From CAZIVO01 sp964542765 (GTDB taxonomy: Bacteria; Planctomycetota; UBA1135; UBA2386), in assembly GCA_964542765.1 (NCBI GenBank), contig CAZIVO010000010.1, positions 1 to 51,892 of the forward strand: DNA of 51,892 nucleotides. The letters run 5' to 3'. Shown piece after piece: positions 35,494-44,420 of this stretch. The notes under the pieces are model-generated. The model ran no database searches. It was given only the letters and a program-made list of their open reading frames with translations, and was not told where the DNA came from. Position 1 is the stretch's first letter; each line of letters starts with the position of its first letter. The position numbers and the translations under genes were made by a program.

Positions 35494-35526
35494 AAAAAAA
35501 GGCCGCAAGCCCTCAAGGGGTCGGCC
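35494..35526 (-). terminator. Rho-independent terminator
   Basis: Read on the minus strand, GGCCG and CGGCC arms (35522-35526 and 35501-35505) enclose a loop with an inner CCC/GGG pairing, followed directly by seven T residues (35500-35494). It lies just downstream of the gene at 35552-36130 and before giant greA, so greA needs its own promoter. Confidence 0.85.
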
Positions 35527-35551
35527 GTGGGATGTTGCTCAAGCCGAAGAG

Positions 35552-36130
35552 TCATTCGGCAAGGCGTCCGATAAGAGTGTTGAGATCCGTGGTTGCACAG
35601 GATTCGTCATATGCCAGGACGGAGATCTCGTCGAGCGTCTCTTCGGGCGCGATGAAGGTGACGTAGAACTCGGCTCCATATTGCTTGCGGAATGCTTGGA
35701 TCTTCTCCAGCAGAGTCTTGTCGGCTGTAGCCATAGCCTCGATCACAACGGTCTTTCCCTCACGGCCTCGGCCACGTAGGACAACCATTGGGGCGTAGGC
35801 GGCGACCCGGTTGTCGCCCACCCGAACTTCAAAATGTCGGGGGGTGTGGCAGTGGGTGACCCCAGCACGTGACAGCAGGTCACAGATCTTCTGTTCCAGC
35901 TGGGAACTCATGATCCGACCGCCGCATCGTCCGAAACCAGCAGCTCGTCCTCCGCCACTGACGAGGACATCGTCTTCGTCATAGCCGGTGATCGTGCGAG
36001 GAATCAGAACGCCAGATTCGGTGCCCGAAATTTCCTTATCGCCGGTGCGTGATTTTCTCTCCGGGGATGATTTTTTGGTCCGAGAGTTCTTCTTGCCAAC
36101 GTTCTTTTTAGGGGCTGTCTTCGGAGGCAT
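35552..36130 (-). CDS. Hypothetical protein with basic tail and nuclease-like domain
   Basis: A 192-residue protein. The first 33 residues are lysine- and serine-rich (MPPKTAPKKNVGKKNSRTKK and on), a likely nucleic-acid-binding tail. After a glycine-rich turn comes a compact alpha/beta domain from about residue 73: MSSQLEQKICDLL, a RVGDNRVAAYAPMVV hairpin, KTVVIEAMATADK and KQYGAEFYVTFIAPEE. The arrangement recalls the PD-(D/E)xK fold, but the acidic and lysine catalytic positions read A and EAM, so it would be inactive. This is inference only. ATG 36130. Confidence 0.6.
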   Translation of the reverse strand: MPPKTAPKKNVGKKNSRTKKSSPERKSRTGDKEISGTESGVLIPRTITGYDEDDVLVSGGGRAAGFGRCGGRIMSSQLEQKICDLLSRAGVTHCHTPRHFEVRVGDNRVAAYAPMVVLRGRGREGKTVVIEAMATADKTLLEKIQAFRKQYGAEFYVTFIAPEETLDEISVLAYDESCATTDLNTLIGRLAE

Positions 36131-36160
36131 CGCCTTGGCCTTCGTTTATCAGTGCGTTCG

Positions 36161-36180
36161 AACCCTGGGACCACAGGGTT
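36161..36180. other. Hairpin in the leader of the basic-tail protein gene
   Basis: A perfect seven-base inverted repeat, AACCCTG-GGACCA-CAGGGTT, lies about 30 bases upstream of the minus-strand start at 36130. No T run follows on either strand, so it is not a standard terminator; it could be an RNA stem in the leader. Confidence 0.4.
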
Positions 36181-36279
36181 TGGTAAGGTTGCTGACCGGA
36201 GTCTTTTGGTCCCTCCCACTGGGTGCGAATTCTAGCAGAATGCAGGGAATCGGGAAGCCCTTGCTGTCCGGGCAAATGG

Positions 36280-38091
36280 CTACTTCAGGACCGTTATTTC
36301 CACGGCATTTGTCGTGAAGAAGGGCAGTCGCCCGGTGGCTCTGCGGTCGCTGAAGGCCCACTGGATGTAGATCTTTGCGCCGAGCAGAAAGCTATTGTTC
36401 GGAATAGGTATTCCGAGCTGAGCTTGGCCCTTGGCGTTCGTCGGAATGCCGGGAATGGTGATGATCGGCGAGGTCAGAAGGAAGCAACCGGGCATATTGA
36501 GGAAGGAGAGGTTTGTGCTGGCCTTGGCCATACCCAAGAAAAGGGCCGCCTGCTCCGTTGGAGCCCCACGAATGAGGCCGACGGTGAACTTTGAGTTGGA
36601 TAGACGGGGGCTTCCGTTGAAGGTGTCGGTCAGCGGCCTCAGTCCGTTGGAACTTGCGCAGCCATCCCCGAGGGGCAGGACTCCGCCCGGAAAGGGGCCC
36701 GGTAGCAAGATTCCCTCAAGGGATTCGCCACCGAGGGAATACGGTCCATATTGAGGGCTAAAGGGTGGGGGAAAACTGCCCGAGCCCCCCGGGGTGAACC
36801 ATGGCTGAACCGCTTCACCGGTCTCGATGATGCCGTTGCGGTTGGTGTCGGTCATCGTCACGACGCAGTCATTACCGCCATTTTCCCAGTAGAGGTGTGC
36901 TTGACCATTGGAAGCTCCCAGGTCATGCACCTCCACGCCGCTATCGTTGTCCAGGTTCAGCGTCGGCTTACTGTCCGCCCGATTGATGTAGGTGAAGGGC
37001 TTGACGCCGGCCACGGTCGCATTCGAGATGTTTGCGAACAATTCGATTTCGCCGGCATCGACGATCTCGTTGAAGTTCTTGTCGACGACACGGTAGATCA
37101 GCCCGCTGATCTTGGTGCCTGCCGGGTTCTTGTCGCCGCGCCCGGTGGTTCCTGCCGAGTAGGTAGCCGAAAAATAGTAGGCGTCGAAGCCAGGGAAGGC
37201 GCCTCTTGGATCAACCTCGAGGAAGCTGACGTCATTCCAGAGAGGGTGGTTGCTGGCGCTTGTAGTCTTCAGATCGTACTGCGGGAATTTTCCGTTGGCA
37301 TCGAAGTCGGGATGAGTTTTGAGGCCATTGATTCGCGAGGTGTTCAGCCAGACGCTGACGGTAGCCTTGCCCTGGTTGTCCTTGATGGCATAGAGGGCAT
37401 ACATGTCGGGGTTTTGTGCCACGCTTGCGGGGTGTCGGCCGCCGTTGTAAGCGAGAAGGGTGCCTTTCGGGGTGAAGCGCAACCGCTTCCATGTGTCACT
37501 GGTGAGCTTGACAGGTCCGGATTTTCCAGGGACTGAAAGGTTGAGTCCGGCGTGCACGAAGAGGCTTGCCTCGCCAGGGTCGCTGGCATCTCCATCGTTG
37601 TTGAGGTCGACGAGTCGGTGAATGCCCCTGGGGTTTTCATCCAGCGCCACGTAGACGATCGTTTGCTTTTTTGTTTGATCCCGCCACACAGCCAGAGAGT
37701 CTGGCGAGAACCGGCAGCTGAAGTGATGGAACATCGTGAGTTCGTTATTGTCGAGAAGGCCATTGTGGTTCTTGTCGACACCGCGAACGACGCGGCCATC
37801 ACCCGAGTCTGTGAAGTAGAAGGCAACCCGGCCGTCCTCGATTGTTGTCGAGATGTCGGTCATGAAGGAGCCGTTGCTTTGCTGGCTGAAAGAGGTCTTC
37901 ACGAAGGCGTGAATTTCGCCGCTAACATTGATCTGGCCGTTCCGGTCGTTGTCCTTGATTCGGGCTACGGGATAGGAGCGTTTTTTAGGGCCGCTGGGAC
38001 CGCCGGAGTCGCCGAACCCTCCCAGGAGGATGTGGTCTTGGGCGGAGAGTGTGGCGCTGAGGAGGAGAGCAGAAATGATCAGTCGTTGCAT
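36280..38091 (-). CDS. Secreted protein with EF-hand-like calcium loops and a shared C-terminal module
   Basis: A 603-residue exported protein; ATG 38091 gives the signal MQRLIISALLLSATLSAQ. The body holds several D-x-N/D-x-N/D-G loops: DKNHNGLLDNNE (106-117), DTNRNGIIETGE, DLNNDGDASDPGE and DNDRNGQINVSGE. These look like dockerin or EF-hand calcium sites set in a beta-propeller-like repeat. The last 110 residues form a beta-rich module that resembles the tail of the M14 carboxypeptidase at 25900. I see no catalytic residues. It probably binds calcium and functions at the surface or outside. Confidence 0.75.
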   Translation of the reverse strand: MQRLIISALLLSATLSAQDHILLGGFGDSGGPSGPKKRSYPVARIKDNDRNGQINVSGEIHAFVKTSFSQQSNGSFMTDISTTIEDGRVAFYFTDSGDGRVVRGVDKNHNGLLDNNELTMFHHFSCRFSPDSLAVWRDQTKKQTIVYVALDENPRGIHRLVDLNNDGDASDPGEASLFVHAGLNLSVPGKSGPVKLTSDTWKRLRFTPKGTLLAYNGGRHPASVAQNPDMYALYAIKDNQGKATVSVWLNTSRINGLKTHPDFDANGKFPQYDLKTTSASNHPLWNDVSFLEVDPRGAFPGFDAYYFSATYSAGTTGRGDKNPAGTKISGLIYRVVDKNFNEIVDAGEIELFANISNATVAGVKPFTYINRADSKPTLNLDNDSGVEVHDLGASNGQAHLYWENGGNDCVVTMTDTNRNGIIETGEAVQPWFTPGGSGSFPPPFSPQYGPYSLGGESLEGILLPGPFPGGVLPLGDGCASSNGLRPLTDTFNGSPRLSNSKFTVGLIRGAPTEQAALFLGMAKASTNLSFLNMPGCFLLTSPIITIPGIPTNAKGQAQLGIPIPNNSFLLGAKIYIQWAFSDRRATGRLPFFTTNAVEITVLK

Positions 38092-38393
38092 GTCAGTAAA
38101 ACCCTTTGCATGGGTATGTGAGGCAAAGCTTCTCGCTGGAGCGGCCAGGGCTGTTTGTCTGAGCCAGAAGGAAGGGGTGAAAATGATAATCGACCTGCCG
38201 GAGCCGTCTAGAGGAGATGGCAGCTTTGCGGGCGTGTCAGGGTGTGCTGAGGCTCTGCATCGGGGGTGAAACAACGGCGTGACCGCTGGTATGGCGCTGA
38301 CCTGGGCCGGGGCCCGGCTCGTCGTTGGCTGCCGCGGCAGCCCCCCGGATCAGGCTTGCTGGGCGCAGTTCCCCGAAGGCGCGCGGGTGGCTG
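38092..38393. repeat. Gene-free 302-bp interval with two GC-rich palindromes
   Basis: It holds the leader of the EF-hand protein and the downstream region of the radical SAM gene. Two perfect palindromes lie close together: GCCGGG-G-CCCGGC (38306-38318) and GGCTGCCG/CGGCAGCC (38327-38342). Neither is followed by a T run on the minus strand, so a Rho-independent terminator is not supported. No other gene or promoter stands out. Confidence 0.45.
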
Positions 38394-39971
38394 TTACGGG
38401 GTCGTCGCTGGCGACTTACGCCGCTCGAACTTGCCCCGCCACCAGACGCCGATATTTCTTCGAATATCGATCAGGAAGCTCTCCAGCTTTCTGGTTTCCT
38501 TGCCCCGCAAGGCGTTCCACAGGATCGAGATGATGCGCCAGGGCCGAACCAGGAAAGACGTGCCGTAGAAGCTGAGCAAAATCGAGTATTTGGCCCGGGT
38601 GACCTGCCGTGCGGTCATGTGGTCGCAGTAGTTGTTTTCGGGCAGCAGCCCCTTCTCGTTCGCGAAGATCGGAGTCAACAGGAAGTCCTCATTGAGCGAG
38701 ATCCTGCCCTCCTCTATCAATTCGTGATAGAGCTGCGTATTCGGGATCGGAAAGAAAAACCCGACGGCGATATCGTCGATGCCCAACAGAGCGAGCTTCC
38801 TTACCAGTTGGCGGGTCTTTTTGAAATCTTCGGGGATGTCGTGCGGGAATCCGATCACGATGAAGGCCGTCACGTTCAGGTTGTGCTTGACCGATGATCG
38901 GACAGCATTCAGAAGCGAGTCGGTCTTCATCATCTTCTTGATCAGCTTGCGGGTTCTTTCGCTGCCGGACTCGGGAGCGAGCGCGAGCGATCGACCACCA
39001 GAGCGGTCGAGGAGGCTGGCAACCTCATCATCGATGACCTCACAGCGTGTGCCGGACGGGAATTGCCAGGTGACTTGCAAATCACGATCGAGGAGTTCGT
39101 TGCAAAAGGAAATGACCCAGTCGCGCTTCAGGATCGCGGTCAGATCCTGGAAGGGGAAGCTCACGGCGCCGTAAGAATCTTTGTAGTGCTGAATTTCATC
39201 GACCACGTCCTTGGGGTCGCGCGCGTACCAGCGAGTGGTCCACATGTTCGGCGACGAGCAATAGGTGCATTGGTAAGGGCAGCCGCGGGTCGCGAGGATC
39301 GGGACCGTGATTCCCTTCTTCACACCGGCGACATAGTTGTGGTCGTTGTAGGTGTCCATGTCGAAGAGATCCCATGCGGGCCATGCAATGTCATCCACGC
39401 CTTTGTTGCGTGGGCGCACCTGCAGGCTGCGGACAGGGGATCGGTTGGAATCGCGATAGACCACCGACGGGATGCTGGAAATGTCGACCGACCCTGGTCG
39501 GGCCCTGTTCTTTTCAATGGCGTTGAGGAGTTCCACAGCGCCCTCTTCTCCTTCGCCGAGGATGATGAAGTCCACGGGAGCCTGTTCCATCGAGTATTCA
39601 GGCAAGCCAGTGAAGTGCTCGCCTCCGCAAACGATGGTTTTCTCAGGCCAGGCGCTGTGGATCTGTTCGATGATTTCGCGCACCAAGGGCCAGGAGAAGG
39701 ACCACATGTTTGTGATGCCGATGACATCAGCTTCGGGGTCGATGCGCTCGACGATCTCGTCGGTCCGAAGGCCGAGGGCAAAGAGCTGGGGTCGCTTACC
39801 AGGGGTGACTTGCTCCGGAGCTTCGGCGACAGCATCGATCACTGCCACGTCGTGTCCCGCTTCTCGGATTGCTGCTGCGATGTAAGCCAGACCCAGGGGC
39901 GCGCTTGGCCGCAACGCCGTCATCGCATGGACGTTGAGGTAAAGCGGAGGATGGATGAGCTGGACTTTCAT
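38394..39971 (-). CDS. B12-binding-domain radical SAM enzyme
   Basis: A 525-residue class B type radical SAM protein. Residues 1-150 form a Rossmann-like cobalamin-binding domain with GLAYIAAAIREAGHDVAVID and FIILGEGEE, but no DxHxxG motif, as in the BchE-like group. The cluster cysteines are C231, C235 and C238 in RGCPYQCTYC. The remaining TIM-barrel portion and a C-terminal helical tail (about 450-525) are present. Members methylate or rearrange diverse substrates, for example lipids and pigments. It has no operon partner, so the substrate is open. ATG 39971. Confidence 0.85.
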   Translation of the reverse strand: MKVQLIHPPLYLNVHAMTALRPSAPLGLAYIAAAIREAGHDVAVIDAVAEAPEQVTPGKRPQLFALGLRTDEIVERIDPEADVIGITNMWSFSWPLVREIIEQIHSAWPEKTIVCGGEHFTGLPEYSMEQAPVDFIILGEGEEGAVELLNAIEKNRARPGSVDISSIPSVVYRDSNRSPVRSLQVRPRNKGVDDIAWPAWDLFDMDTYNDHNYVAGVKKGITVPILATRGCPYQCTYCSSPNMWTTRWYARDPKDVVDEIQHYKDSYGAVSFPFQDLTAILKRDWVISFCNELLDRDLQVTWQFPSGTRCEVIDDEVASLLDRSGGRSLALAPESGSERTRKLIKKMMKTDSLLNAVRSSVKHNLNVTAFIVIGFPHDIPEDFKKTRQLVRKLALLGIDDIAVGFFFPIPNTQLYHELIEEGRISLNEDFLLTPIFANEKGLLPENNYCDHMTARQVTRAKYSILLSFYGTSFLVRPWRIISILWNALRGKETRKLESFLIDIRRNIGVWWRGKFERRKSPATTP

Positions 39972-40055
39972 GGGAACCGCTGTCTGGCGGCTAGCCTGCT
40001 CCGGTCAGTCGAGGACCAATCCGAAACAGGAGCTTGGCAAGTATACATCGGCTAT

Positions 40056-40073
40056 CCAGGGGCGGCACCCTGG
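40056..40073. other. Inverted repeat between lptB and the radical SAM gene
   Basis: CCAGGG and CCCTGG arms are separated by six bases. It lies in the 216-bp gap upstream of the radical SAM gene, beside a TATACT-like minus-strand hexamer (40045-40040) that has no good -35 partner. A regulatory role is only a possibility. The rest of this gap shows nothing recognisable. Confidence 0.3.
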
Positions 40074-40187
40074 CATGGGACTATCCTATTTTACCGATGG
40101 CCTGGAAGGGGCCCTGCTGGCGGAATAGAGCGATATCATCGCTGCCGAGGGGGGGGTGGTAATGGCAACTCCGGTCTCATGGAGCGG

Positions 40188-40955
40188 TCATCCCGACTCC
40201 AGGCCGCGCTCTTCTTCCTCGGTGATCCCCTCTCCGAAGCTCTCGCCGAGGTAGACCTGGCGGACTCGTTCGTTGTCGATGATTTCTTGTGGGCTGCCTT
40301 CGGCGATGACCTTCCCCTGATCCAGGATGTAGGCGCGGTCGGAGATTCGCAGAGTTTCGATCACCGCATGATCCGTGATGAGGATCGCAATCCCTTGACC
40401 GGAGAGGTTGCGCAGTATCCTTTGAATCTCCTCGACCGTGATTGGATCGACTCCAGCGAAAGGCTCGTCAAGGAGTAACAGGGAGGGTTGGATAGCGAGT
40501 GCTCGGCTGATTTCGAGCCGCCGCCGTTCGCCGCCTGACAAGGTCTCGGCTTGACTGTCCCGCAAGTGACTGAGTTGCAACTCTTCCAGCAACTCACTTG
40601 TTCGGGAAGCCCTTTCTGCTTTCGGAACGCCACGCGCTTCGAGTACCGCCAGGATATTGTCGGCCGCCGTCATTTTGCGAAAGACCGAAGGTTCCTGTGA
40701 CAGGTAGCCCATGCCCAGCCGTGCACGGCGGTACATCGGCATCTGCGTGATGTTTTGGTCGCGGAAGATTACCTCTCCCTCATCTGGCGAGATCATTCCG
40801 ACGACCATCCGGAAAGAAGTTGTCTTCCCCGCCCCGTTCGGACCGAGCAGGCCAACCACCTCGCCTGCCGAAATTCCGAAGCTGACATGATCCACTACAC
40901 AGCGTCGCCGGTAGGACTTGGTCAGGTTGGCAGTGTGGAGGATTTCTTGTGTCAT
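40188..40955 (-). CDS. lptB: LPS export ABC transporter ATP-binding protein LptB
   Basis: A 255-residue ABC ATPase that powers lipopolysaccharide extraction from the inner membrane. Walker A is GPNGAGKTT (38-46), the signature is LSGGERRRLEI, and Walker B is LLLLDEPFAGVDP followed by the ITDHAV histidine switch. The YLSQEPSVFRKMTAADNI block is LptB-specific. The frame is open upstream to 41507, but ATG 40955 is the real start, 16 bp after the lepB stop. No lptA, lptC, lptF or lptG is in the window. Confidence 0.93.
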   Translation of the reverse strand: MTQEILHTANLTKSYRRRCVVDHVSFGISAGEVVGLLGPNGAGKTTSFRMVVGMISPDEGEVIFRDQNITQMPMYRRARLGMGYLSQEPSVFRKMTAADNILAVLEARGVPKAERASRTSELLEELQLSHLRDSQAETLSGGERRRLEISRALAIQPSLLLLDEPFAGVDPITVEEIQRILRNLSGQGIAILITDHAVIETLRISDRAYILDQGKVIAEGSPQEIIDNERVRQVYLGESFGEGITEEEERGLESG

Positions 40956-40971
40956 GAGCGGTTTGCCAGCC

Positions 40972-42576
40972 CTATCGGATGAAGCCGAACCGATTGGGTC
41001 CGAAGGGCCAGATGGGCCAGAACCCCAGGACCGGTCGTCCGAGGATGTCTTTGCGCGGCACGAAGCGCGCGGGTTCTTCGGAGGGTTCCCATGGATGGGC
41101 GGTGGCGCCGCCAAGGGGCTTCTCCTGGAACACCATTCGCAATTCTCCGGTCTGAGGATCGGAGCCGTAGCGGGAACTGATGGCGCTGTGGAGAAGGTGG
41201 ACCTCGCCAGCGTTATCGGTGAACACAACTTGATCCTTCCGGCGGAGCACGACGGGATTCTCGTCCACATCCGGTGGGTCGTCGAGAGCCCATGGCCGCT
41301 TGTTTCCTCGGATGACACGGGCTTCGGGGTGCTGTTTCTGGTCGACCATGAGGCCATCATCGAGGACGCCGGCAGCGATGACCTTCCACATACGGGCATC
41401 CGCAGAGGCGAGGGTATTGTCGCCGAGCATGAAGTAGTGACCGTCCGGAACCTCGATGGTATGTCCCTCGGGAAGGCTCGCCTTGACCCAGTGGAGGTCC
41501 CGCTCAACCCGGATACTCGAGAGTCGAACCTTCGCGACTCCTTCCACCTCCATGGCGACCGAGGACTTCCCGGGTTCGAGTTGTGTCAACATGCGAAAAT
41601 CTCCCACCTCGAGTTCGGCGACCTGCTCTCCGTCGCGCCACGCGACCAGGCGGTCATCGACGTGCGCGAAGGAGATCTCCGTAGGTTCTGACTTGGTGAC
41701 AGGGAAATCGAAGGGCTCAGATGCAAGCTTCTCCTTGCCGCCGAGGATGACGGTGAGGTGGCCTTTCCCCCCCTCGACTTTCAGTTCAAACCGACGGTCG
41801 GCCTTGGCAACTTGCTTGGCCGTGATCTGGACCCGAAGCATGGCAGGCGCAGTGGAGGGGGTGATCACGAAGGAAAATCGAGCATCCTGAACGCCTTCGT
41901 ATTCTCGCGCGGACGTTTGCTTGATCGCCTTGGCCACGTCCGGTCCATAGCCGTCATAGATTTGGTTGCTGAGTCCGCCTTCGCCAAGATTGCCGAAGGA
42001 AACCCTCATTTTTGTCCCGCCCTTGCGTTCGCCGACGAGGTCATCGCCTTCCTGTTTCCATTTCCCCGGGAAGCCCGAGAAGTAATGGCCTACACCGAGA
42101 ATGTCATCGTCATTCTTCACCGTGCGCCGCAGGGGATAGATCTCTTTCCACAGACCTCTTTGGATCTGGTCAGGCTTGCGGAGGATGGAGCTGACTTCGC
42201 CGTCCTCTGTGACCTGGTAGATATTTCCGCCAGCGATTCGAAGTCGGTCACCGGGTAAGCCGATGATCCGTTTCACGTAGTTCTGATTTCTTCGGACGGG
42301 ATAGCGGAACACCGCGATGTCGAAGCGCTTTGGTTCGGTGAACGCATAGCGCATCTTATCGACGAGCAAGCGGTCGTGTACCCCGGCCGCTTTCGAGCCC
42401 ATCATCGTTGGTTGCATCGAGGGGGTGGGGATCTGGTAAGCCTCGATGACCAAGGGCTTGAGGAGTACCGCTATCAGAATGGCGATCCCGATAGCTTCGA
42501 GATTGTCACGCCAGGGGCGTTTGGGTTTTGCCTTGCCCTGAGGCAAGGGGTTGTCGGTGGCGCTGTCGTTTTCCAT
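40972..42576 (-). CDS. lepB: Signal peptidase I with a large inserted domain
   Basis: A 534-residue leader peptidase, versus 200-320 in most bacteria. An N-terminal anchor (about 27-46) precedes the catalytic S53 in PTPSMQPT and the lysine K102 in YVKRIIGLPGD. The closing box E, GHYFMLGDNTLASADARMW, appears only at 379-397. The roughly 250-residue insert between these blocks contains a beta-rich, concanavalin-like section (about 230-365). The enzyme should still cleave signal peptides on the outer face of the inner membrane. ATG 42576, located 32 bp after lepA in the operon. Confidence 0.9.
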   Translation of the reverse strand: MENDSATDNPLPQGKAKPKRPWRDNLEAIGIAILIAVLLKPLVIEAYQIPTPSMQPTMMGSKAAGVHDRLLVDKMRYAFTEPKRFDIAVFRYPVRRNQNYVKRIIGLPGDRLRIAGGNIYQVTEDGEVSSILRKPDQIQRGLWKEIYPLRRTVKNDDDILGVGHYFSGFPGKWKQEGDDLVGERKGGTKMRVSFGNLGEGGLSNQIYDGYGPDVAKAIKQTSAREYEGVQDARFSFVITPSTAPAMLRVQITAKQVAKADRRFELKVEGGKGHLTVILGGKEKLASEPFDFPVTKSEPTEISFAHVDDRLVAWRDGEQVAELEVGDFRMLTQLEPGKSSVAMEVEGVAKVRLSSIRVERDLHWVKASLPEGHTIEVPDGHYFMLGDNTLASADARMWKVIAAGVLDDGLMVDQKQHPEARVIRGNKRPWALDDPPDVDENPVVLRRKDQVVFTDNAGEVHLLHSAISSRYGSDPQTGELRMVFQEKPLGGATAHPWEPSEEPARFVPRKDILGRPVLGFWPIWPFGPNRFGFIR

Positions 42577-42608
42577 GGGCCGGTTCGCTTCGCCTGTATC
42601 ACTCAGGC

Positions 42609-44420
42609 TTACTTGCCATCGTCTGTCTGCAAGACGACCAGGAAGGCTTTCTGCGGGATTTCCACATTACCAACTTGCTTCATCCTCTTCTTGCCTGCCT
42701 TTTGCTTCTCGAGCAACTTGCGCTTGCGCGTGATGTCGCCGCCATAGCACTTCGCGGTCACATTCTTGGCCAGCGCTCGGATGTTCTCGCGGGCGATGAT
42801 CTTGCCACCTATGGCAGCTTGCAGGGCTACCTCAAAGAGATGTCTGGGGATTTCCTTCCTCAGTTTTTGGAGGATCTTGCGGCCTCGTTGTTCCGCCTGG
42901 TCACGGTGGCAGATGAACGAGAGAGCGTCTACTTCTTGATTGCTCACGAGAAGGCTCACGCGAGCCAGGCTCGCTGCTCGATAGCCGTTCATTTCGTAGT
43001 CCATGGTCGCGTAGCCACGCGTTGCGGACTTCAGGCGGTCGTGGAAGTCGAAGATGATCTCGGCAAACGGCATATCCCAGGACAGCATGACGCGCATTGC
43101 GCCGTAATGCTCGGTTCCCACATAGAGGCCCCGGCGGTCCGTGCAGAGCTTCATGATCGCGCCGATGGAGTCCGTGGGCGCGACAATGTTGCACCGAACG
43201 ATGGGCTCGAGATATTCCCTGATGAGGCCTGGATCAGGCATCTCTGAAGGAGAGTGAATCTCGACCTCTTCATCATTGTTTTGGACAATCCTGTAAGTCA
43301 CGGTTGGCGCGGTCTGGACGAGGTCCATGTCCTCTTCTCGCTCAAGGCGTTGCTGAATGATTTCCATGTGCAGGAGTCCGAGAAATCCGCAGCGGAATCC
43401 GAATCCGAGAGCATCGGATGTTTCGGGTTCGAAGGAGAAGGAGGAGTCGTTCAACCTCAGTTTTTCGAGAGCCTTCCGCAGGCTGTCGAAGTCACCTGTG
43501 TTTGTTGGGTAGAACCCGCAGAAGACCATTGGCTTGGGCTCGCGGAACCCAGGAAGCGCCTCGGCGCGGAAGTCGATTTTTTCGTGCAGGATGGTGTCGC
43601 CAACAACCACGTCTTGCAGGCGTTTGATATTGGAAACCAGATAGCCAACATCTCCTGCCGAGAGCTTTTTTTCGGATGACATGCCAGGGACCAAGCGCCC
43701 GATGTCGAGAACTTCGTATGTCTTGGAGGTTCCTGGCATGAAGATCTTGTCGCCCTTGGTGACAGCGCCTTCGAAAATACGCATGTAGATCACGACGCCG
43801 CGGTAATCGTCGTAGATGGCATCGAAGATCAGGGCCTGCAACATCCCTTCAGGGTCGCCGGATGGTGGCGGGACCAGTGAAATGATGGCCTCAAGAACCT
43901 TTTCGACATTCTCCCCCGTCTTGGCGGAGACCGGCACCGCATCTTCGGCAGGGATGCAGACGGCATCTTCTATCTCGGTTGCGGTCTCGTCGGGGCGGGC
44001 GTGGGGCAAGTCCATCTTGTTGAGCACGGGCACAACAGCCAGATTCGATTGTTCGGCCAGATGGGCGTTGACGACGGTTTGAGCTTCGACTCCTTGCGAG
44101 GCATCAACCAGGAGAAGGGCTCCCTCGCATGCCTGGAGCGATTTTGTGACCTCGTAGTTGAAGTCGACGTGCCCGGGGGTGTCGATCAGGTTGAGGAGGT
44201 AAGCTTGGCCGTCTGAGGCCGTGTAGCGCATGGCGACGGTTCGGGCCTTGATCGTGATCCCCCGCTCCCGCTCCAGATCCATGGTGTCGAGAATTTGCTC
44301 CTTCATGGCGCGCTTCTCGATGGTTCCTGTCAACTCCAGCATGCGATCAGCGAGCGTGGACTTTCCATGGTCCACGTGCGCGATGATGCTGAAGTTTCGA
44401 ATCAGATCTGGGACGGTCAC
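42609..44420 (-). CDS. lepA: Elongation factor 4 (LepA)
   Basis: A 603-residue translational GTPase. G1 is AHVDHGKST, G2 is ERERGITIK, G3 is DTPGHVD and G4 is NKMD. The C-terminal part includes the CTD signature GGDITRKRKLLEKQKAGKKR, which defines EF4 among the elongation factors. It is normal in length. GTG 44420 overlaps the rdgB stop as GTGA. It back-translocates ribosomes and helps assembly or fidelity under stress (family knowledge). Confidence 0.96.
   Translation of the reverse strand: MTVPDLIRNFSIIAHVDHGKSTLADRMLELTGTIEKRAMKEQILDTMDLERERGITIKARTVAMRYTASDGQAYLLNLIDTPGHVDFNYEVTKSLQACEGALLLVDASQGVEAQTVVNAHLAEQSNLAVVPVLNKMDLPHARPDETATEIEDAVCIPAEDAVPVSAKTGENVEKVLEAIISLVPPPSGDPEGMLQALIFDAIYDDYRGVVIYMRIFEGAVTKGDKIFMPGTSKTYEVLDIGRLVPGMSSEKKLSAGDVGYLVSNIKRLQDVVVGDTILHEKIDFRAEALPGFREPKPMVFCGFYPTNTGDFDSLRKALEKLRLNDSSFSFEPETSDALGFGFRCGFLGLLHMEIIQQRLEREEDMDLVQTAPTVTYRIVQNNDEEVEIHSPSEMPDPGLIREYLEPIVRCNIVAPTDSIGAIMKLCTDRRGLYVGTEHYGAMRVMLSWDMPFAEIIFDFHDRLKSATRGYATMDYEMNGYRAASLARVSLLVSNQEVDALSFICHRDQAEQRGRKILQKLRKEIPRHLFEVALQAAIGGKIIARENIRALAKNVTAKCYGGDITRKRKLLEKQKAGKKRMKQVGNVEIPQKAFLVVLQTDDGK

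Noticed and set aside
38165..38195. ATGATAATC sequence resembling part of a Fur box
   Set aside because: Only one half-site matches and no iron gene is adjacent.
39063..40478. 471-codon plus-strand open frame
   Set aside because: It is antisense to the radical SAM gene and continues into lptB; its translation has no family resemblance and reads like a mirrored frame.
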